A stretch of 64,000 bases of DNA from Brachypterus glaber (GCA_958510825.1 OY294050.1:43475249-43539248); one strand, 5' to 3'. Counted from the stretch's first letter, positions 10,378 through 21,530 are shown. Notes: generated by a model not told the origin, from the letters alone. A program made the numbers and translations.

Positions 10378-11512
10378 ACAGGGTGTCTGAAAAAGCAGGT
10401 CAAACTTAACAAAATTAAAATAGCCATAACTCTTTTTTTTTTAAATGACACCCTACATTTTTTTGTATTTGTTTAAATAGAGAATTCAATTTTCTTTAAA
10501 ATAAGTATAGGATACCCTATACCTAACTTTAACCGTTTTCGAGCTATTTGCAAATTAATGTGAAAAAGAAGTATTTTGCAGTATTTCTGCAATTACGTAA
10601 ATTTTTAAAATTGTATTGTGTTTTTATTTCTTTTAACCTAAATGTTATCGTTCTTATCGTGATAAATTAGTGTAAAATAATGGCAGAGGCTTATTCTTAC
10701 CCTGTTATTTTGGATTTATTTGCTATTTTTGGTGAAAATGATAAAATAATTAGTAGAACCTGCAGAAACTTTAATACAAAATATCCTGATTTACCAAGAA
10801 TGTCATGTAAAAAATTTAGAAGAATACACAAAAATTTTTCGCAATTTCGAAAAGAAAATGCAGTGAAATCTCTTACGAAACCAATTACAAACAACGAAAA
10901 TAACGAAGTCAATGTTTTGGGTTACTTTTATGCATATCCACATGCCTCAATTCCTGCAGCTAGTTACGACTTGGGAATTTCCTATTCAAGCATCCAAAGA
11001 ATTTTAAAAAACCACAAGATGCACGATTACAAAAAGCAAAAAATACAGGCCTTAAAACCTAATGATTTTCAAAATAGAGTGGACTTTTGTGAAAATCTTT
11101 TGATAAATATTCAAGAAAAACCAAACTTTTTAAAAAGAATAATTTGGACGGACGAGGCTAAATTTTCTCAACAGGGTATTTTTAACAGAAGAAATGTACA
11201 CTACTGGGCGCATGAAAATCCAGTTTTAAGGTAAATATAATGATCTGAGGTAAATAAATAAAAATCGATTAATTTTTCTGGCCTATTTTATAAAATATAA
11301 CAAATTTTAACAGAAATACGGCTGTTTCACAATAATTTGCAAATAGCTCAAAAACGGTTAAAGTTAGGTATAGGGTATCCTATACTTATTTTAAAGCAAA
11401 TTGAATTCTCTATTTAACCAAATAAAAAAAAATGTAGGGTGCCATTTAAAAAAAATGAGTTATGGCTATATTAAATTTGTTAGATTTGACCTGCTTTTTC
11501 AGACACCCTGTA
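10378..11512 (+). mobile_element. Tc1/mariner-type element with ~180-bp TIRs
   Basis: Termini CAGGGTGTCTGAAAAAGCAG and its complement are flanked by TA. The TIRs extend ~180 bases inward. The interior carries one truncated transposase ORF and little else, so this is an internally deleted, non-autonomous copy. It sits at the centre of the larger palindrome. Confidence 0.8.
10680..11234 (+). pseudogene. Truncated mariner-type transposase (DUF4817-type N-terminus)
   Basis: 184 codons. The N-terminal third is a DUF4817-like helix-turn-helix region. Residues ~76-140 form a second HTH/linker (SYSSIQRILKNHKMH, then QALKPNDFQNRVDFCENLL). Residues 155-161 (IWTDEAKF) contain the first catalytic Asp of the DDE/D triad. 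The ORF stops shortly after WAHENP, where full-length relatives continue for well over 150 residues with the remaining catalytic acids, which are absent here. It could still bind TIRs if expressed. The start ATG follows an in-frame stop and matches the usual family N-terminus length. Confidence 0.8.
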
Positions 11513-12097
11513 TAATTTTTGGGTTCCATTTTAGCATAGGATAATTCGTTTAAGCATCATTGAGCAAAACACAAAACATCTTTTCTCCAATTGAAAAAAT
11601 CAAGGAGAAATTATTGTTTTTAGGGGTGCTTGAATTTACTTATTTTTCGCTAAAAACTTGAATAACACAAAAACTACTAAAGATAGACATGAAGTATTAT
11701 ACATCAAAATAAAGCAAATTTAATGCAAATTTTAAAAATTAAAAAATATATGAGGTGTTCCATTTAAAAACTCAAAGTTAAGTGCCACTTCCGGTACAAC
11801 CGGAAGTGGCACAAGCATGAAAATATTTTTAATCGATAGGCCATATTCGAAAACCCCAAAGTGCAAATTAGCAGACTTTTAAAGTTATTGGTTCTCCATA
11901 AACGTTTAATAGGCCACTTCCGTGAATAACCCTGTATATTTGCAACAAATAAAATGTGCCACGTACATATTTTCAACACTAAACCAAATACAAAATAATG
12001 TTTGGAGTTCCAGCTTCAGTTTTTAGTAATTTCCCAATGGTATAATGGTCGTTCCCTTGTATTTGATGTATTTGATGTCTAATAATTTCAGAAAGCA

Positions 12098-12126
12098 CTG
12101 ATGAAGGATAAAACCCTATCCGAAAC
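12098..12126 (+). ncRNA. Hammerhead-like core (plus strand)
   Basis: CTGATGA, one extra A, a 5-bp stem GGATA/TATCC with loop AAACCC, then GAAAC. It is the mirror copy of the motif at 9710-9682. No stem III or cleavage site is obvious. Confidence 0.45.
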
Positions 12127-12177
12127 GTAGGCAATCTATAAATTTTTAACACATGCGCCGTCCCACATCCCAATAAA

Positions 12178-13422
12178 CACCAAATATATTGCTAATTAAT
12201 GTCCATAACAATTGAAGGTAAGCTCTTGATTTTAATTTACACTTTTGTTCGAAAAACCGAAAGACAAGCATCCTGCTTTATTTTATACACTGTAAAAAGT
12301 AAACTGAATATTCAGTTACAAATAAATAGGAGTTTTTTAAAGTGTTACAAGGGAATATCTCGAAAACGGTCTAAATTTTTTTTGTGAAATTTTGCTGAAG
12401 TAATAGGGAGGCGGGGGGACACATTTAAACATATTTTTGACACCTACCCCCCTCCCTATTTTGAGGGGCGGGGGTAAGTTTGAATTTTTAAATGGGATGA
12501 TGTACTTTTTTTTATAAAATTCGAACCTACGTAAAAAATAAGGTATGCATGCAAAAAAAAATGATTTGCTCTTTAGGTTATGGAGTCCAAACACCAAATA
12601 TATTGCTAATTAATGTCCATAACAATTGAAGGTAAGCTCTTGATTTTAATTTACACTTTTGTTTTTCGAAAAACCGAAAGACAAGCATCCTGCTTTATTT
12701 TATACACTGTAAAAAGTAAACTGAATATTCAGTTACAAATAAATAGGAGTTTTTTAAAGTGTTACAAGGGAATATCTCGAAAACGGTCTAAATTTTTTTT
12801 GTGAAATTTTGCTGAAGTAATAGGGAGGCGGGGGGACACATTTAAACATATTTTTGACACCTACCCCCCTCCCTATTTTGAGGGGCGGGGGTAAGTTTGA
12901 ATTTTTAAATGGGATGATGTACTTTTTTTTATAAAATTCGAACCTACGTAAAAAATAAGGTATGCATGCAAAAAAAAAATGATTTGCTCTTTAGGTTATG
13001 GAGTCCAAACACCAAATATATTGCTAATTAATGTCCATAACAATTGAAGGTAAGCTCTTGATTTTAATTTACACTTTTGTTTTTCGAAAAACCGAAAGAC
13101 AAGCATCCTGCTTTATTTTATACACTGTAAAAAGTAAACTGAATATTCAGTTACAAATAAATAGGAGTTTTTTAAAGTGTTACAAGGGAATATCTCGAAA
13201 ACGGTCTAAATTTTTTTTGTGAAATTTTGCTGAAGTAATAGGGAGGCGGGGGGACACATTTAAACATATTTTTGACACCTACCCCCCTCCCTATTTTGAG
13301 GGGCGGGGGTAAGTTTGAATTTTTAAATGGGATGATGTACTTTTTTTAATAAAATTCGAACCTACGTAAAAAATAAGGTATGCATGCAAAAAAAATGATT
13401 TGCTCTTTAGGTTATGGAGTTA
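12178..13422. repeat. Three-copy tandem array, unit 414-418 bp
   Basis: Near-identical units start at 12178, 12592 and 13010 with CACCAAATATATTGCTAATT. Each contains the palindrome ACTGAATATTCAGT, a G/C-rich patch with CTACCCCCCTCCC, and a terminal ATTTGCTCTTTAGG. The differences are mostly homopolymer indels. The unit start is also the outer edge of the right palindrome arm, so the array grew from that edge. The 62-63 aa ORFs repeated in each unit are incidental. Confidence 0.9.
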
Positions 13423-13689
13423 TGATTAATTAAATTATATTATACAAACAAATATTAACAATTAAATTTCAACTTATTTATCGTGCGTCATGTTTGAGCA
13501 ATTGTTCAAAATATCCCCCTTAATCTTCCAAACATTTTCCATGTTTAATTGAGCAATAAACTGAGAAATAATCGTCAAACTGTTAAAATTCTCGACTGAC
13601 TTAAATTTAAAAAAACGCGTTATCATGGAATCAAATAAAAAAACAAATAAACAAAAAAAAAACTTCATTAGTATTTTAATCTAATAAAT

Positions 13690-13866
13690 CATAATTCAAT
13701 TACCGAAAGAGCAAATCAATTTCTTTTTTGCATATATACCTAGTCTTTTAAGTAGATTCGAATTAAAAAAAAAGTACATCATCCTATTTAAAATTTCAAG
13801 GTTATCCCCCGCCCCTCAAATTTTTAACTGTTTTCGAGATATTCCCTTGTAACACTTTAAAAAACT
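13690..13866 (-). repeat. Diverged inverted relic of the 414-bp unit, part 1
   Basis: Contains reverse complements of the unit's GATTTGCTCTTT..., GTACATCATCC and ATATTCCCTTGTAACACTTT blocks. The unit continues at 15627-15670 after a ~1.76-kb insertion. Confidence 0.7.
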
Positions 13867-13882
13867 CACCCTGTATATAATT

Positions 13883-13984
13883 GTACTTTAATTTTTGTTA
13901 AAAACAAGCAACATTTCATGTCCGTCCTTAAATATTAAACTACGTGATTTTAGAACTATAGTGTTTTAACAAAAATTAAAGTAC
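13883..13984. repeat. ~100-base hairpin, 22-bp arms
   Basis: GTACTTTAATTTTTGTTAAA at 13883 and its complement ending at 13984 enclose ~57 bases. It is part of the DNA inserted with or before the following LINE, and could be a small foldback element. Confidence 0.6.
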
Positions 13985-14009
13985 ATTTGTATAGAGTTGT
14001 AGTTAAAAT

Positions 14010-15213
14010 TTTTTGTTAGACACAAAATCCTTACCAGTAGGCAATTTGGTTTCAGAGAAAAAAAGAGTACTGAAGATGCAATTTTAGATTTATTTTCATA
14101 TTTAATGGAAAATCTTAATATGGACAAAAAATGTATTGCTATATTTTTAGATTTGGCAAAAGCTTTTGACACAGTGTCTCACAAGATTTTGTTAAAAAGG
14201 CTCTATAAACTTGGGATTAGAGGAATTGCTTACGAACTAATAAAAAATTATTTAACAAATAGATTTCAAAATGTAAAAATTGGAAATTGTTTTAGTAGTA
14301 AGTCAGAGATTATTATGGGAGTCCCACAGGGCACGGTCCTGGGCCCGATTCTGTTTTTAATTTATATAAATTCCATAGCTAGCATAAAAAATATGTCTGG
14401 TCATATTGTGTCTTTTGCGGATGATACTGCAATGGTTTTTTCTGATAATAGTTGGGAGGGTGTTAGAAATAAAGCGGAAAATGAACTTTCCTTAGTCTGT
14501 AACTGGCTCAAAATAAGCAAACTCTCTCTAAGTAAAAGTAACTTTTTAGCTTTTTCCCCATATATTAACGGTCAACCCGATTTCAATTTTCTATATATTC
14601 ACAGTAATAACTGCACTAAAAATAATTGTCAGTGCCCAAAAATTGAAAAGACATACCAAGTTAAATATTTAGGTTTGTTATTAGATCAACATTTACGTTG
14701 GGACAAACATATACATTACCTTTCGAATAAAATTAGACAAACCTTACCTAAATTTTATATTCTTAGAAATATTTTAAAACAAAATGAATTAATTCTTATA
14801 TATATAAGGCTCTTGTTGAATCTATTATTAGTTATTGTGTTTCAATTTGGGGTGCGCTTCACAAAAATTCTCTTATTAATCTACAAACTACGCAGAATAC
14901 AATTCTTAAAGTTATCCTTCATAAAGTAAAGTTATTTAACACTGAATTGCTCTATAATGAAGCTAAAGTACTTACTATTCAAAAATTGTACATTTTTAAA
15001 CAGGATCCTACCAACACCAGATTCACATTTAATAATTTAGCAATTCCTTTATTTAAAAAATGTTTTACTCAAAGGTTTATATTATACGCAGCTCCCAAGT
15101 TGTATAATCAATTGCCCGATATTATAAAAGAAATTAAAACAATTAAACTTTTTAAAACTAACGTAAAAAATATAATTCTAAATGATATTATTAACTTTAA
15201 ATATCCATTCTAA
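14010..15213 (+). pseudogene. 5'-truncated Jockey/CR1-type LINE reverse transcriptase with frameshift
   Basis: Begins in the RT fingers (GFREKKSTEDAILDLFSYL), then motif A FLDLAKAFDTVSH, PQGTVLGPILFLIYIN and the catalytic box FADD (about residue 104-107 of the frame starting 14105). A single-base slip in a TATATATA run near 14805 moves the thumb to another frame, which continues through 15213 and ends naturally. A stop also lies just before the fingers. Related to the copy at 7896, but longer. Inactive as it stands. Confidence 0.85.
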
Positions 15214-15611
<398 letters not shown>

Positions 15612-15626
15612 GATAATAACTTCCTA

Positions 15627-15670
15627 TCCATTTGTCACTGAATATTCAGTTTACTTTTTACATTGTATAT
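15627..15670 (-). repeat. Inverted relic of the 414-bp unit, part 2
   Basis: CACTGAATATTCAGTTTACT matches the reverse complement of the unit and picks up where the part ending at 13866 stops. The LINE region between is therefore an insertion into a single relic. AACT occurs at both joints. Confidence 0.6.
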
Positions 15671-15888
15671 ATACCCGCATTTTTAAAACAAAAGAATGTA
15701 AATTTTAAATAATTTAAACCAAATGTCATTCTAGGTGATGCTTTGCAATATAGGCAACAAGTTTAATTGAATTAAATTAAGTTTAAATTATATCAGAAGC
15801 ATTACATGTCAGATATTAATCACGTATTATTTGTAAAGAACTTTCACTTTCGGGTTTAGACCGTGTTAATGGATTTTCACTTTCCGAC

Positions 15889-15920
15889 GTTTCGTCTCTT
15901 ACTACTAGAGACATCTTCAG
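15889..15920 (-). ncRNA. Hammerhead-like core in PLE pLTR
   Basis: CTGAAGA, one extra T, a perfect stem GTCTC/GAGAC, then GAAACGTC. This is the core motif known from PLE terminal repeats. An identical copy is at 17429-17460. Confidence 0.6.
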
Positions 15921-15963
15921 GGATTAATCTGAAACTAAGTTTCGAATCAACTTGTGTCACTAT

Positions 15964-17001
15964 TTATGACGAGTTGTGGTTATTCACCCGTGACGAGGTT
16001 TTTCCTATCAAAGACTTCCATATTGCAGGTAAGTGGTAACCAGTGTCCCGATTGATATTGTTAGGATGCTTGATGATTTCTATCGATTCCCGTATCTTCC
16101 TTGGCATTTTTCTGTTTTCTGTTAATATTTGTTTTGTTTCAGACAAGTTGATTTTATGACCTGTTTCATGTACATGTTCGGCTACTGCCGATAAGGAAAT
16201 TTGTTTCTTTCTTATATTGCGCTCATGCTCTTGAAGTCTTGTAGAAATTTTTCTCTTAGTTTCACCTATGTAAACCGTACCACAGGAGCAGGGTATTTTA
16301 TATACGCCTTCTGAACTCAGGGGTATTTTGTCTTTTGTTGAAGTCAAACATTGACCTAATTTTTGGTTGGACCGAAATATAGGCTTAATATTTGACTTCT
16401 TCAAAAGTTTACCTATTTTATCCATGATACCGCTTACATAGGGAAGTATAACTTGTGTCTGTCTGTCATTGTCACTATTGTACTGTTGTTTGGGTCTGGG
16501 ATTTCTGTATTTGTATATGGTCTTATTAATGTCTTTTTTGGTATAACCGTTCATGCTCAAGGCTTTGGTTAGTTTAAGGAGTTCTGTGTCTAGGGAATTC
16601 TTGTCTGAAATCATGAAAGCCCTATGAACAAGTGAATTAACTACCGAGCGTTTTTGAGAGGGATGGTGATGTGAAAATGCGTTTAGGTATCTGTCAGTGT
16701 GGGTTTTCTTCCTGTATACCGAGTGTCCTATTGAGCCATTTTCCGTTTTGTAAACCAAAACGTCCAAAAAGGGAAGTGATCCGTTGTTCTCAATTTCCAT
16801 CGTAAACCGTATAGATTTATGTTGGGAATTGAGGTGATTTAGAAAACCTTGAAGGCTTTCCATGCCATGGGGCCAAATAGCATAGACATCGTCTACGTAT
16901 CTGCGCCAAATTTTAGGTTTTAATGGAAATGACTCAATAGCTTTTTTCTCTAAGTATTCCATAAAAGCATTGGCCGCAGGGGGTGATAATGGGGATCCCA
17001 T
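15964..17001 (-). CDS. PLE RT (partial) plus GIY-YIG endonuclease
   Basis: 345 codons. Residues 1-10 are the PLE RT motif MGSPLSPPAA, with the catalytic YVDD at 35-38 and the palm/thumb strand SLPFLDVLVY at 75-84. Residues 232-260 form a GIY-YIG endonuclease: VYKIPCSCG, then TVYIGETKR, with Arg/Glu in KISTRLQEHE. A conserved Cys/His pattern (C238, C240, H276, H282) surrounds it, as in PLE endonucleases. The element would nick DNA and prime reverse transcription there. The N-terminal two-thirds of RT is absent, so it is non-functional alone. The frame itself is intact, suggesting a fairly young copy. Confidence 0.88.
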   Translation of the reverse strand: MGSPLSPPAANAFMEYLEKKAIESFPLKPKIWRRYVDDVYAIWPHGMESLQGFLNHLNSQHKSIRFTMEIENNGSLPFLDVLVYKTENGSIGHSVYRKKTHTDRYLNAFSHHHPSQKRSVVNSLVHRAFMISDKNSLDTELLKLTKALSMNGYTKKDINKTIYKYRNPRPKQQYNSDNDRQTQVILPYVSGIMDKIGKLLKKSNIKPIFRSNQKLGQCLTSTKDKIPLSSEGVYKIPCSCGTVYIGETKRKISTRLQEHERNIRKKQISLSAVAEHVHETGHKINLSETKQILTENRKMPRKIRESIEIIKHPNNINRDTGYHLPAIWKSLIGKTSSRVNNHNSS

Positions 17002-17007
17002 TGGGGA

Positions 17008-17512
17008 TCAACAAAAGACAAAATACCCCTGAGTTCAGAAGGCGTATATAAAATACCCTGCTCCTGTGGTACGGTTTACATAGGTGAAACTAAGAGAAAA
17101 ATTTCTACAAGACTTCAAGAGCATGAGCGCAATATAAGAAAGAAACAAATTTCCTTATCGGCAGTAGCCGAACATGTACATGAAACAGGTCATAAAATCA
17201 ATTTGTCTGAAATAAAACAAATATTAACAGAAAACAGAAAAATGCCAAGGAAGATACGGGAATCGATAGAAATCATCAAGCATCCTAACAATATCAATCG
17301 GGACACTGGTTACCACTTACCTGCAATATGGAAGTCTTTGATAGGAAAAACCTCGTCACGGGTGAATAACCACAACTCGTCATAAATAGTGACACAAGTT
17401 GATTCGAAACTTAGTTTCAGATTAATCCCTGAAGATGTCTCTAGTAGTAAGAGACGAAACGTCGGAAAGTGAAAATCCATTAACACGGTCTAAACCCGAA
17501 AGTGAAAGTCCT
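17008..17512 (+). mobile_element. Inverted PLE copy: endonuclease C-terminus plus pLTR
   Basis: A nearly exact reverse complement of 15839-16334. It starts inside the ORF just before the GIY-YIG domain, reads through the GIY-YIG motif and the end (LTENRKMPRKIRESIEIIKH) to the stop at 17383-17385, then the terminal repeat. GGGGATC occurs on both sides of the junction (about 16991 and 17003), a microhomology joint. Confidence 0.85.
17429..17460 (+). ncRNA. Hammerhead-like core in inverted PLE copy
   Basis: Same CTGAAGA / GTCTC-GAGAC / GAAAC arrangement as at 15920-15889, opposite strand. Confidence 0.6.
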
Positions 17513-17637
17513 TTATATCTTAATGGCCGTGAAAGCTTAAAATCTATAAACGTATTATTTGATTTATTATTTAAACACAGTAAAATGCAAGTTTTCAGTA
17601 AAAAACTACATGAAACGTTGCAAGCCCCCTGTCAAAA

Positions 17638-18292
17638 CATCGGCACTATTGTACACTAGAGTCATCTAGTTTGCAAATTTCAAACTAGGTGTTTTGTTTG
17701 ATTTTAAATTTTGTATCTTTAAAACATTATATTCTAGCAAAAAACTGTATAAAACCTTTTTTATATGGCTTAAAAAGAGCTTTTATTTAAAATATATTTT
17801 TTTTAAATCGGGTTATAAATATGTGAGATATTTGCTAAAAAAACCTTTTACTGCTTTAAACGCCAATATCTCGAAAACAATGCGTTTTAGGAAAACCTTG
17901 TTTATAACATTTTTTGACCAATTTAAAATTATCTTTTATATAAGTGCTAAATTAACCAAATACAATAATAATTGCCTTAATTATAAACAAAAAACGCTAA
18001 AAATAGGAGTTTTACCCTATTTTTACCCCCTTACCCCCAATTGTTTACCCCCAAAATCTAATCAGCTCTTCGGAATACGATAAGAAACAATATGCAAAAA
18101 ACCGATATCTCATGTAGAAATGGAGTTTACACCCAGACAGACAGACAGACGGACGCAAATTTTTTTTGTACTGATCTCGACTCAGAATGATCTAAAACGT
18201 CGAGAAATGTGAAAAAAACGTGGTCAAAGATTTTGACTTTTCGGCGAAGATTTCAATACATCGGCACTCTTAGTAGCACTAAGTGCCGATGT
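17638..18292 (+). mobile_element. Repeat element with ACATCGGCACT hairpin end
   Basis: ACATCGGCACT starts the left edge. The right edge is a hairpin with ACATCGGCACT and AGTGCCGATGT arms (18259-18290). Inside is a (CAGA)n/ACGGACGC patch near 18130. The same element occurs inverted at 45393-45744 plus 46611-46765, there split by a family A insertion. No recognisable protein is present. Confidence 0.65.
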
Positions 18293-19111
18293 AATCTAGG
18301 ATTGGGACAACCCAGTTAACCTCGGTTGTCGTCTGCGTTCTTTTCTCCGTTAATTACACAGGATCACAAAAAAAAATAAAGTCAGTTTTTTAGAAACCAG
18401 ACTATATTTTTTCTACGAATTTTTGGGCGCTGAAAACGAATATGGCAAATCATTGTTATTATATATTTAACTTTAGGGAAAGTATTATTTTATTAGCAAC
18501 AATATTTCTAAACTGAAAGGGAAAGAAATTCCAATAAAAGCATGACTCATAAACCTGTGCATTGTTATTTTAATGTTGGTAACTAAGTCATTATTATTTT
18601 GTCAACGTTTGGACCCAATTAGGGAAGGTAAATAATAGTGATGAAGTCAAATCATTTGAGTCAAATGCTTTGTGCACGCATGGCTGCTGCCTAAATGTTG
18701 ACGTGAAAAATCTATGGGATCTTTATTGAGGATAATTAAATTCAGATAACAAAAGGCGAGTTTTAGCTAAAAAAATATTTGTTGGCCTAGTTTTTTTATT
18801 TGCGTGACCAGTGCATAGGGGATCTTCAAGGTCTTTGTTTATTTTTCGTAACCCTAAATTTTACGTCATTCCCTAGTATACGTTTTTATCTTAACCCTAT
18901 ATTGCACCTTGTTTCCATTTGGGAACACTGGGCATTAAGATTCCTGAGTTCTTTAATAATCAAAATACAAACTTTATAGGCACCTAGTTTTCACTTGGAG
19001 TATCCATTAATAGATAACATTATCTAATATTAATTAGTAAAATTGGTAGTATCCTTTGATATATAATGGGAAAGGTATCGTAACACACCCCTGTGTGCCG
19101 CACCAGTCTGG
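18293..19111. other. No recognisable gene or repeat
   Basis: A/T-rich with scattered short ORFs only. I see no repeat partner elsewhere in the window. Confidence 0.4.
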
Positions 19112-20004
19112 AACTAAGATTCCAGGGTATGTATTCTCGGGCTCGAGAGAACGCATTCCCGGGAGAAAGGTAGTGTGGGTTGCATATTCTTTCTCTCGAA
19201 ACGCAAAACTACTTATTCTTGAACTTCACTTCGCACGAAAATTGAGGAACTTTACTTCTACTACTCGGGATCGTGAGAAGCAGAAATTTTGACATATAAG
19301 TTAGTCGCGCGCATTCGAACATAACCCTATTTTTGCTTTGGTTTTGTGTTGTTAATTTGAATACCGTTTTGTTTTATAATAGTTAATCGTAATTAATAAA
19401 AGATTTTTTATATTTATAAATTATTATACATTATTATACATATATATGTATAATATTATAATAATAATAATATAACGATGGACGATTTGGAAATTGTGGG
19501 GGCTGTTGCCCTTTTGGGAGATCTGCAAGATGCGGAAGATGAAATGGAGAACGAATAACGGGAAGTGTTGGCTAGGGCCGACCCTTTCCAACTTTCCAAC
19601 AAAAAAATTATAGTGAATTCAGGGCTAAACAGCCCACTATTGACAAGGAGGTTGTCCTGAATATTGGCTGCTGGTGGGCGCAGATCTTTTTCTGTTTTTA
19701 TTCTCATTTCTTACACATTAATTTTTAGATATTAATTATAAAAATTATTCAAACCACAGAAACTTGTTTACAAATAATGAAAATAATTACAGCCTGCGCA
19801 CGCAAACTTGTTTCGCATAATCTGATTGGTTAAAATCCGCTAAAATACTTGGCAACGCTGCAGCCGGCTGCAGAGATCCCATCACGCTCACTAATGTTCA
19901 AGAATAGCATTTTTTTTACTTTGGGGAACTTTTATATGATATGATCAGTTCCCTTCCTACGAAAATTGTTCACGTTCTCTCGAGCCCGAGAATAGATACC
20001 CAGG
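19112..20004 (+). mobile_element. TIR element with CTCGGGCTCGAGAGAAC ends and an ORF remnant
   Basis: Left end CCAGGGTATGTATTCTCGGG and right end ...CCCGAGAATAGATACCCAGG are inverted, with TIRs of ~33 bases containing CTCGAG. Inside, 19479-19653 reads as a short acidic peptide start (MDDLEIVGAVALLGDLQDA), a stop, then ADPFQLSNKK. A start of this kind is seen in some PIF/Harbinger proteins, but I could not confirm it. Non-autonomous. No clear target duplication. Confidence 0.6.
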
Positions 20005-20016
20005 TGTCAGAACAAA

Positions 20017-20272
20017 CCAACGAACTAATAACTCTTCTCTCTAGAATACGCATACCGTTAATATAAAGTATCGCCAACATCTCGGTTTGTTTGTAAACAA
20101 ATAGTAGGTATATTCAGGCCTTAACAATAACAATTACCAGTAACTGTTATTGTTGTCTCTGTTAGAACAAAGCTGTGCGAGTAAGACAGACAAATGTATA
20201 TGTTAGCTACGTTTTTGTCAGTTTTTACAAATGAAATGCCTATTCTAGAGAGAAGTGTTATTAGTTCGTTGG
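20017..20272 (+). mobile_element. 256-bp MITE with 6-bp target duplication, copy 1
   Basis: The ~32-base TIRs begin CCAACGAACTAATAACTC. AACAAA flanks both sides (20011-20016 and 20273-20278). The centre is a palindrome around AACAATAACAATTACC. The copy at 37074-37329 is exactly the same length, ~97% identical by eye, inverted, with a different 6-bp duplication. Six-base duplications are unusual (known for IS3EU and Dada), so the superfamily is open. Confidence 0.85.
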
Positions 20273-20486
20273 AACAAACCCAATGCAGCACACGGCAACG
20301 CCGCACCACAGGAATACCACCACGCAAACCAATAGTCCCTGCGCTGATTTGACAATGACAAACAGAAATGCGTAATTTCATTAATTTTAATAAAAACAGT
20401 GATATATTTTTATGTAATTTTGGGAATTTAACCCAATCTAAGTGTTTTATGTAACATTTACCATACACATGTGGTTTTCACCATTT

Positions 20487-21212
20487 CAAGCAAAAAAAAT
20501 TGTCGGTCGATTGGTCGTTCTGTCTGGGAAATCTTGTATCCACGATAACTTAAGAACGCTTTAAGCAAGATACTTTTGAAATTTGCCATACAGGTATGTT
20601 ACCAAAAGTTCTCGCTCGGGATTGTTTTTGGTAAACATTGGGGTGGGGCAAGGGAGCAAATGGGGTAAATACAATAATTTTTCACAAAAATTTGAAAATT
20701 GCTATATAGGGGTTTTTGAGGTTGCTGATATGTATGTATGTATGTATATGATAATAAAACCCCTCACCCCCATGGGGGTTAAATATTTTTAAATATTTTC
20801 AATATTTTCGGCAAAATTGCTATATAAGGGTTTTTGGGGACGACTAAACTGAATTTGATAATAACATTTTTCCAAATCCACCCCCTAAGGGGTGGGGGTA
20901 GTTTTTGTGAAAGTTGGTATATAGGGGTTTTTGAGGTTGCTAAAAGTAAATCTGATAATAAAAAAAATCCAACTTCGGGGGGTAGTTTTCGTGAAAATTG
21001 ATTTATAGGCGTTTTTGAGGTAGCTAAAAGTTAATCTGATAATAAAAAAATCTAACTCTACCCCCTGAAAGGTGGGGGTAGTTTTAGTGAAAATTCGTAT
21101 ATTGGGCTTTTTGAGGATGCTGAAACTGAATCTGATAATAAAAAATCCATTTAATGCGCGGAGGTGAAAAATGGGAAAGCGATTTTACTGGGCAGTTAGT
21201 ATTTTTTAGTTT
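20487..21212 (+). repeat. Family A minisatellite-bearing repeat, copy 1
   Basis: The head has GTCGGTCGATTGG...ACGATAACTTAAGAACGC and TGTTACCAAAAGTTCTCGC. The body is four to five diverged units of ~90-100 bases centred on TATAGGGGTTTTTGAGGTT and AATCTGATAATAAAAAA, with ACCCCCT/AGGGGTG patches. The end is GAAAAATGGGAAAGC...GGGCAGT. No coding potential. The element class is unknown. Confidence 0.75.
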
Positions 21213-21530
21213 TGTATCCCTTTTTGTGATTTATGTGCACAGTGTTCCCGGATGGGTTTAAAAAAAATTATAAAAATTTTTGAAATAAAAGAAAAAATAA
21301 ATTCTGTTTTTTTTTATGAATTTTATGAATTATGCAAGTATCATAATCATAATTTTTTTTGTTGCAAAGTAAAATTATGTGCAATATAGGGTTAACGCGT
21401 TTTTAGTTACACTATTACTAATAGTCTTTTAGCCATGTCAAATTCAGTAATTGGGGTCCGGCAAAGAAATTGTCTGTCCGTTTTTTATTAAAATCATTTT
21501 TAGAATTATCCATCATCATTATATATAGCA
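21213..21530. other. A/T-rich, nothing recognised
   Basis: No ORF, repeat partner or RNA-like fold noticed. Confidence 0.4.

Larger units (their letters stand above)
9550..12255. repeat. 2.7-kb composite palindrome of nested elements
   Basis: Left arm 9550-10560 and right arm ~11330-12255 are reverse complements through three successive layers. These are PLE terminal sequence (9594-9800 and 12000-12214), a TIR element starting ACAGGGTTATTCACGGAAGT (9955 and 11937), and a mariner-type TIR (10378 and 11512). All layers share one centre near 10.92 kb. The ~770-base spacer holds a single transposase ORF. An inverted duplication or a foldback composite would both fit. Confidence 0.85.
15839..17001 (-). 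mobile_element. Penelope-like element, 5'-truncated, with pLTR
   Basis: The minus-strand ORF (15964-17001) is followed by a ~125-base terminal sequence carrying a hammerhead-like motif (15920-15889). The first ~500 bases on the left are repeated inverted at 17008-17512, giving the head-to-head arrangement common in PLEs. Most of the RT, upstream of motif B, is missing. Confidence 0.85.

Noticed and set aside
12199..13222. Three repeated 62-63 aa ORFs as a gene family
   Set aside because: They are copies of one stretch of the 414-418 bp tandem unit and run through its palindrome; no protein motif.
18259..18300. Helitron 3' end: hairpin followed by CTAG
   Set aside because: The other copy of the same element (45393) has no CTRR after the hairpin, and no Helitron 5' TC end or Rep/Helicase is seen.
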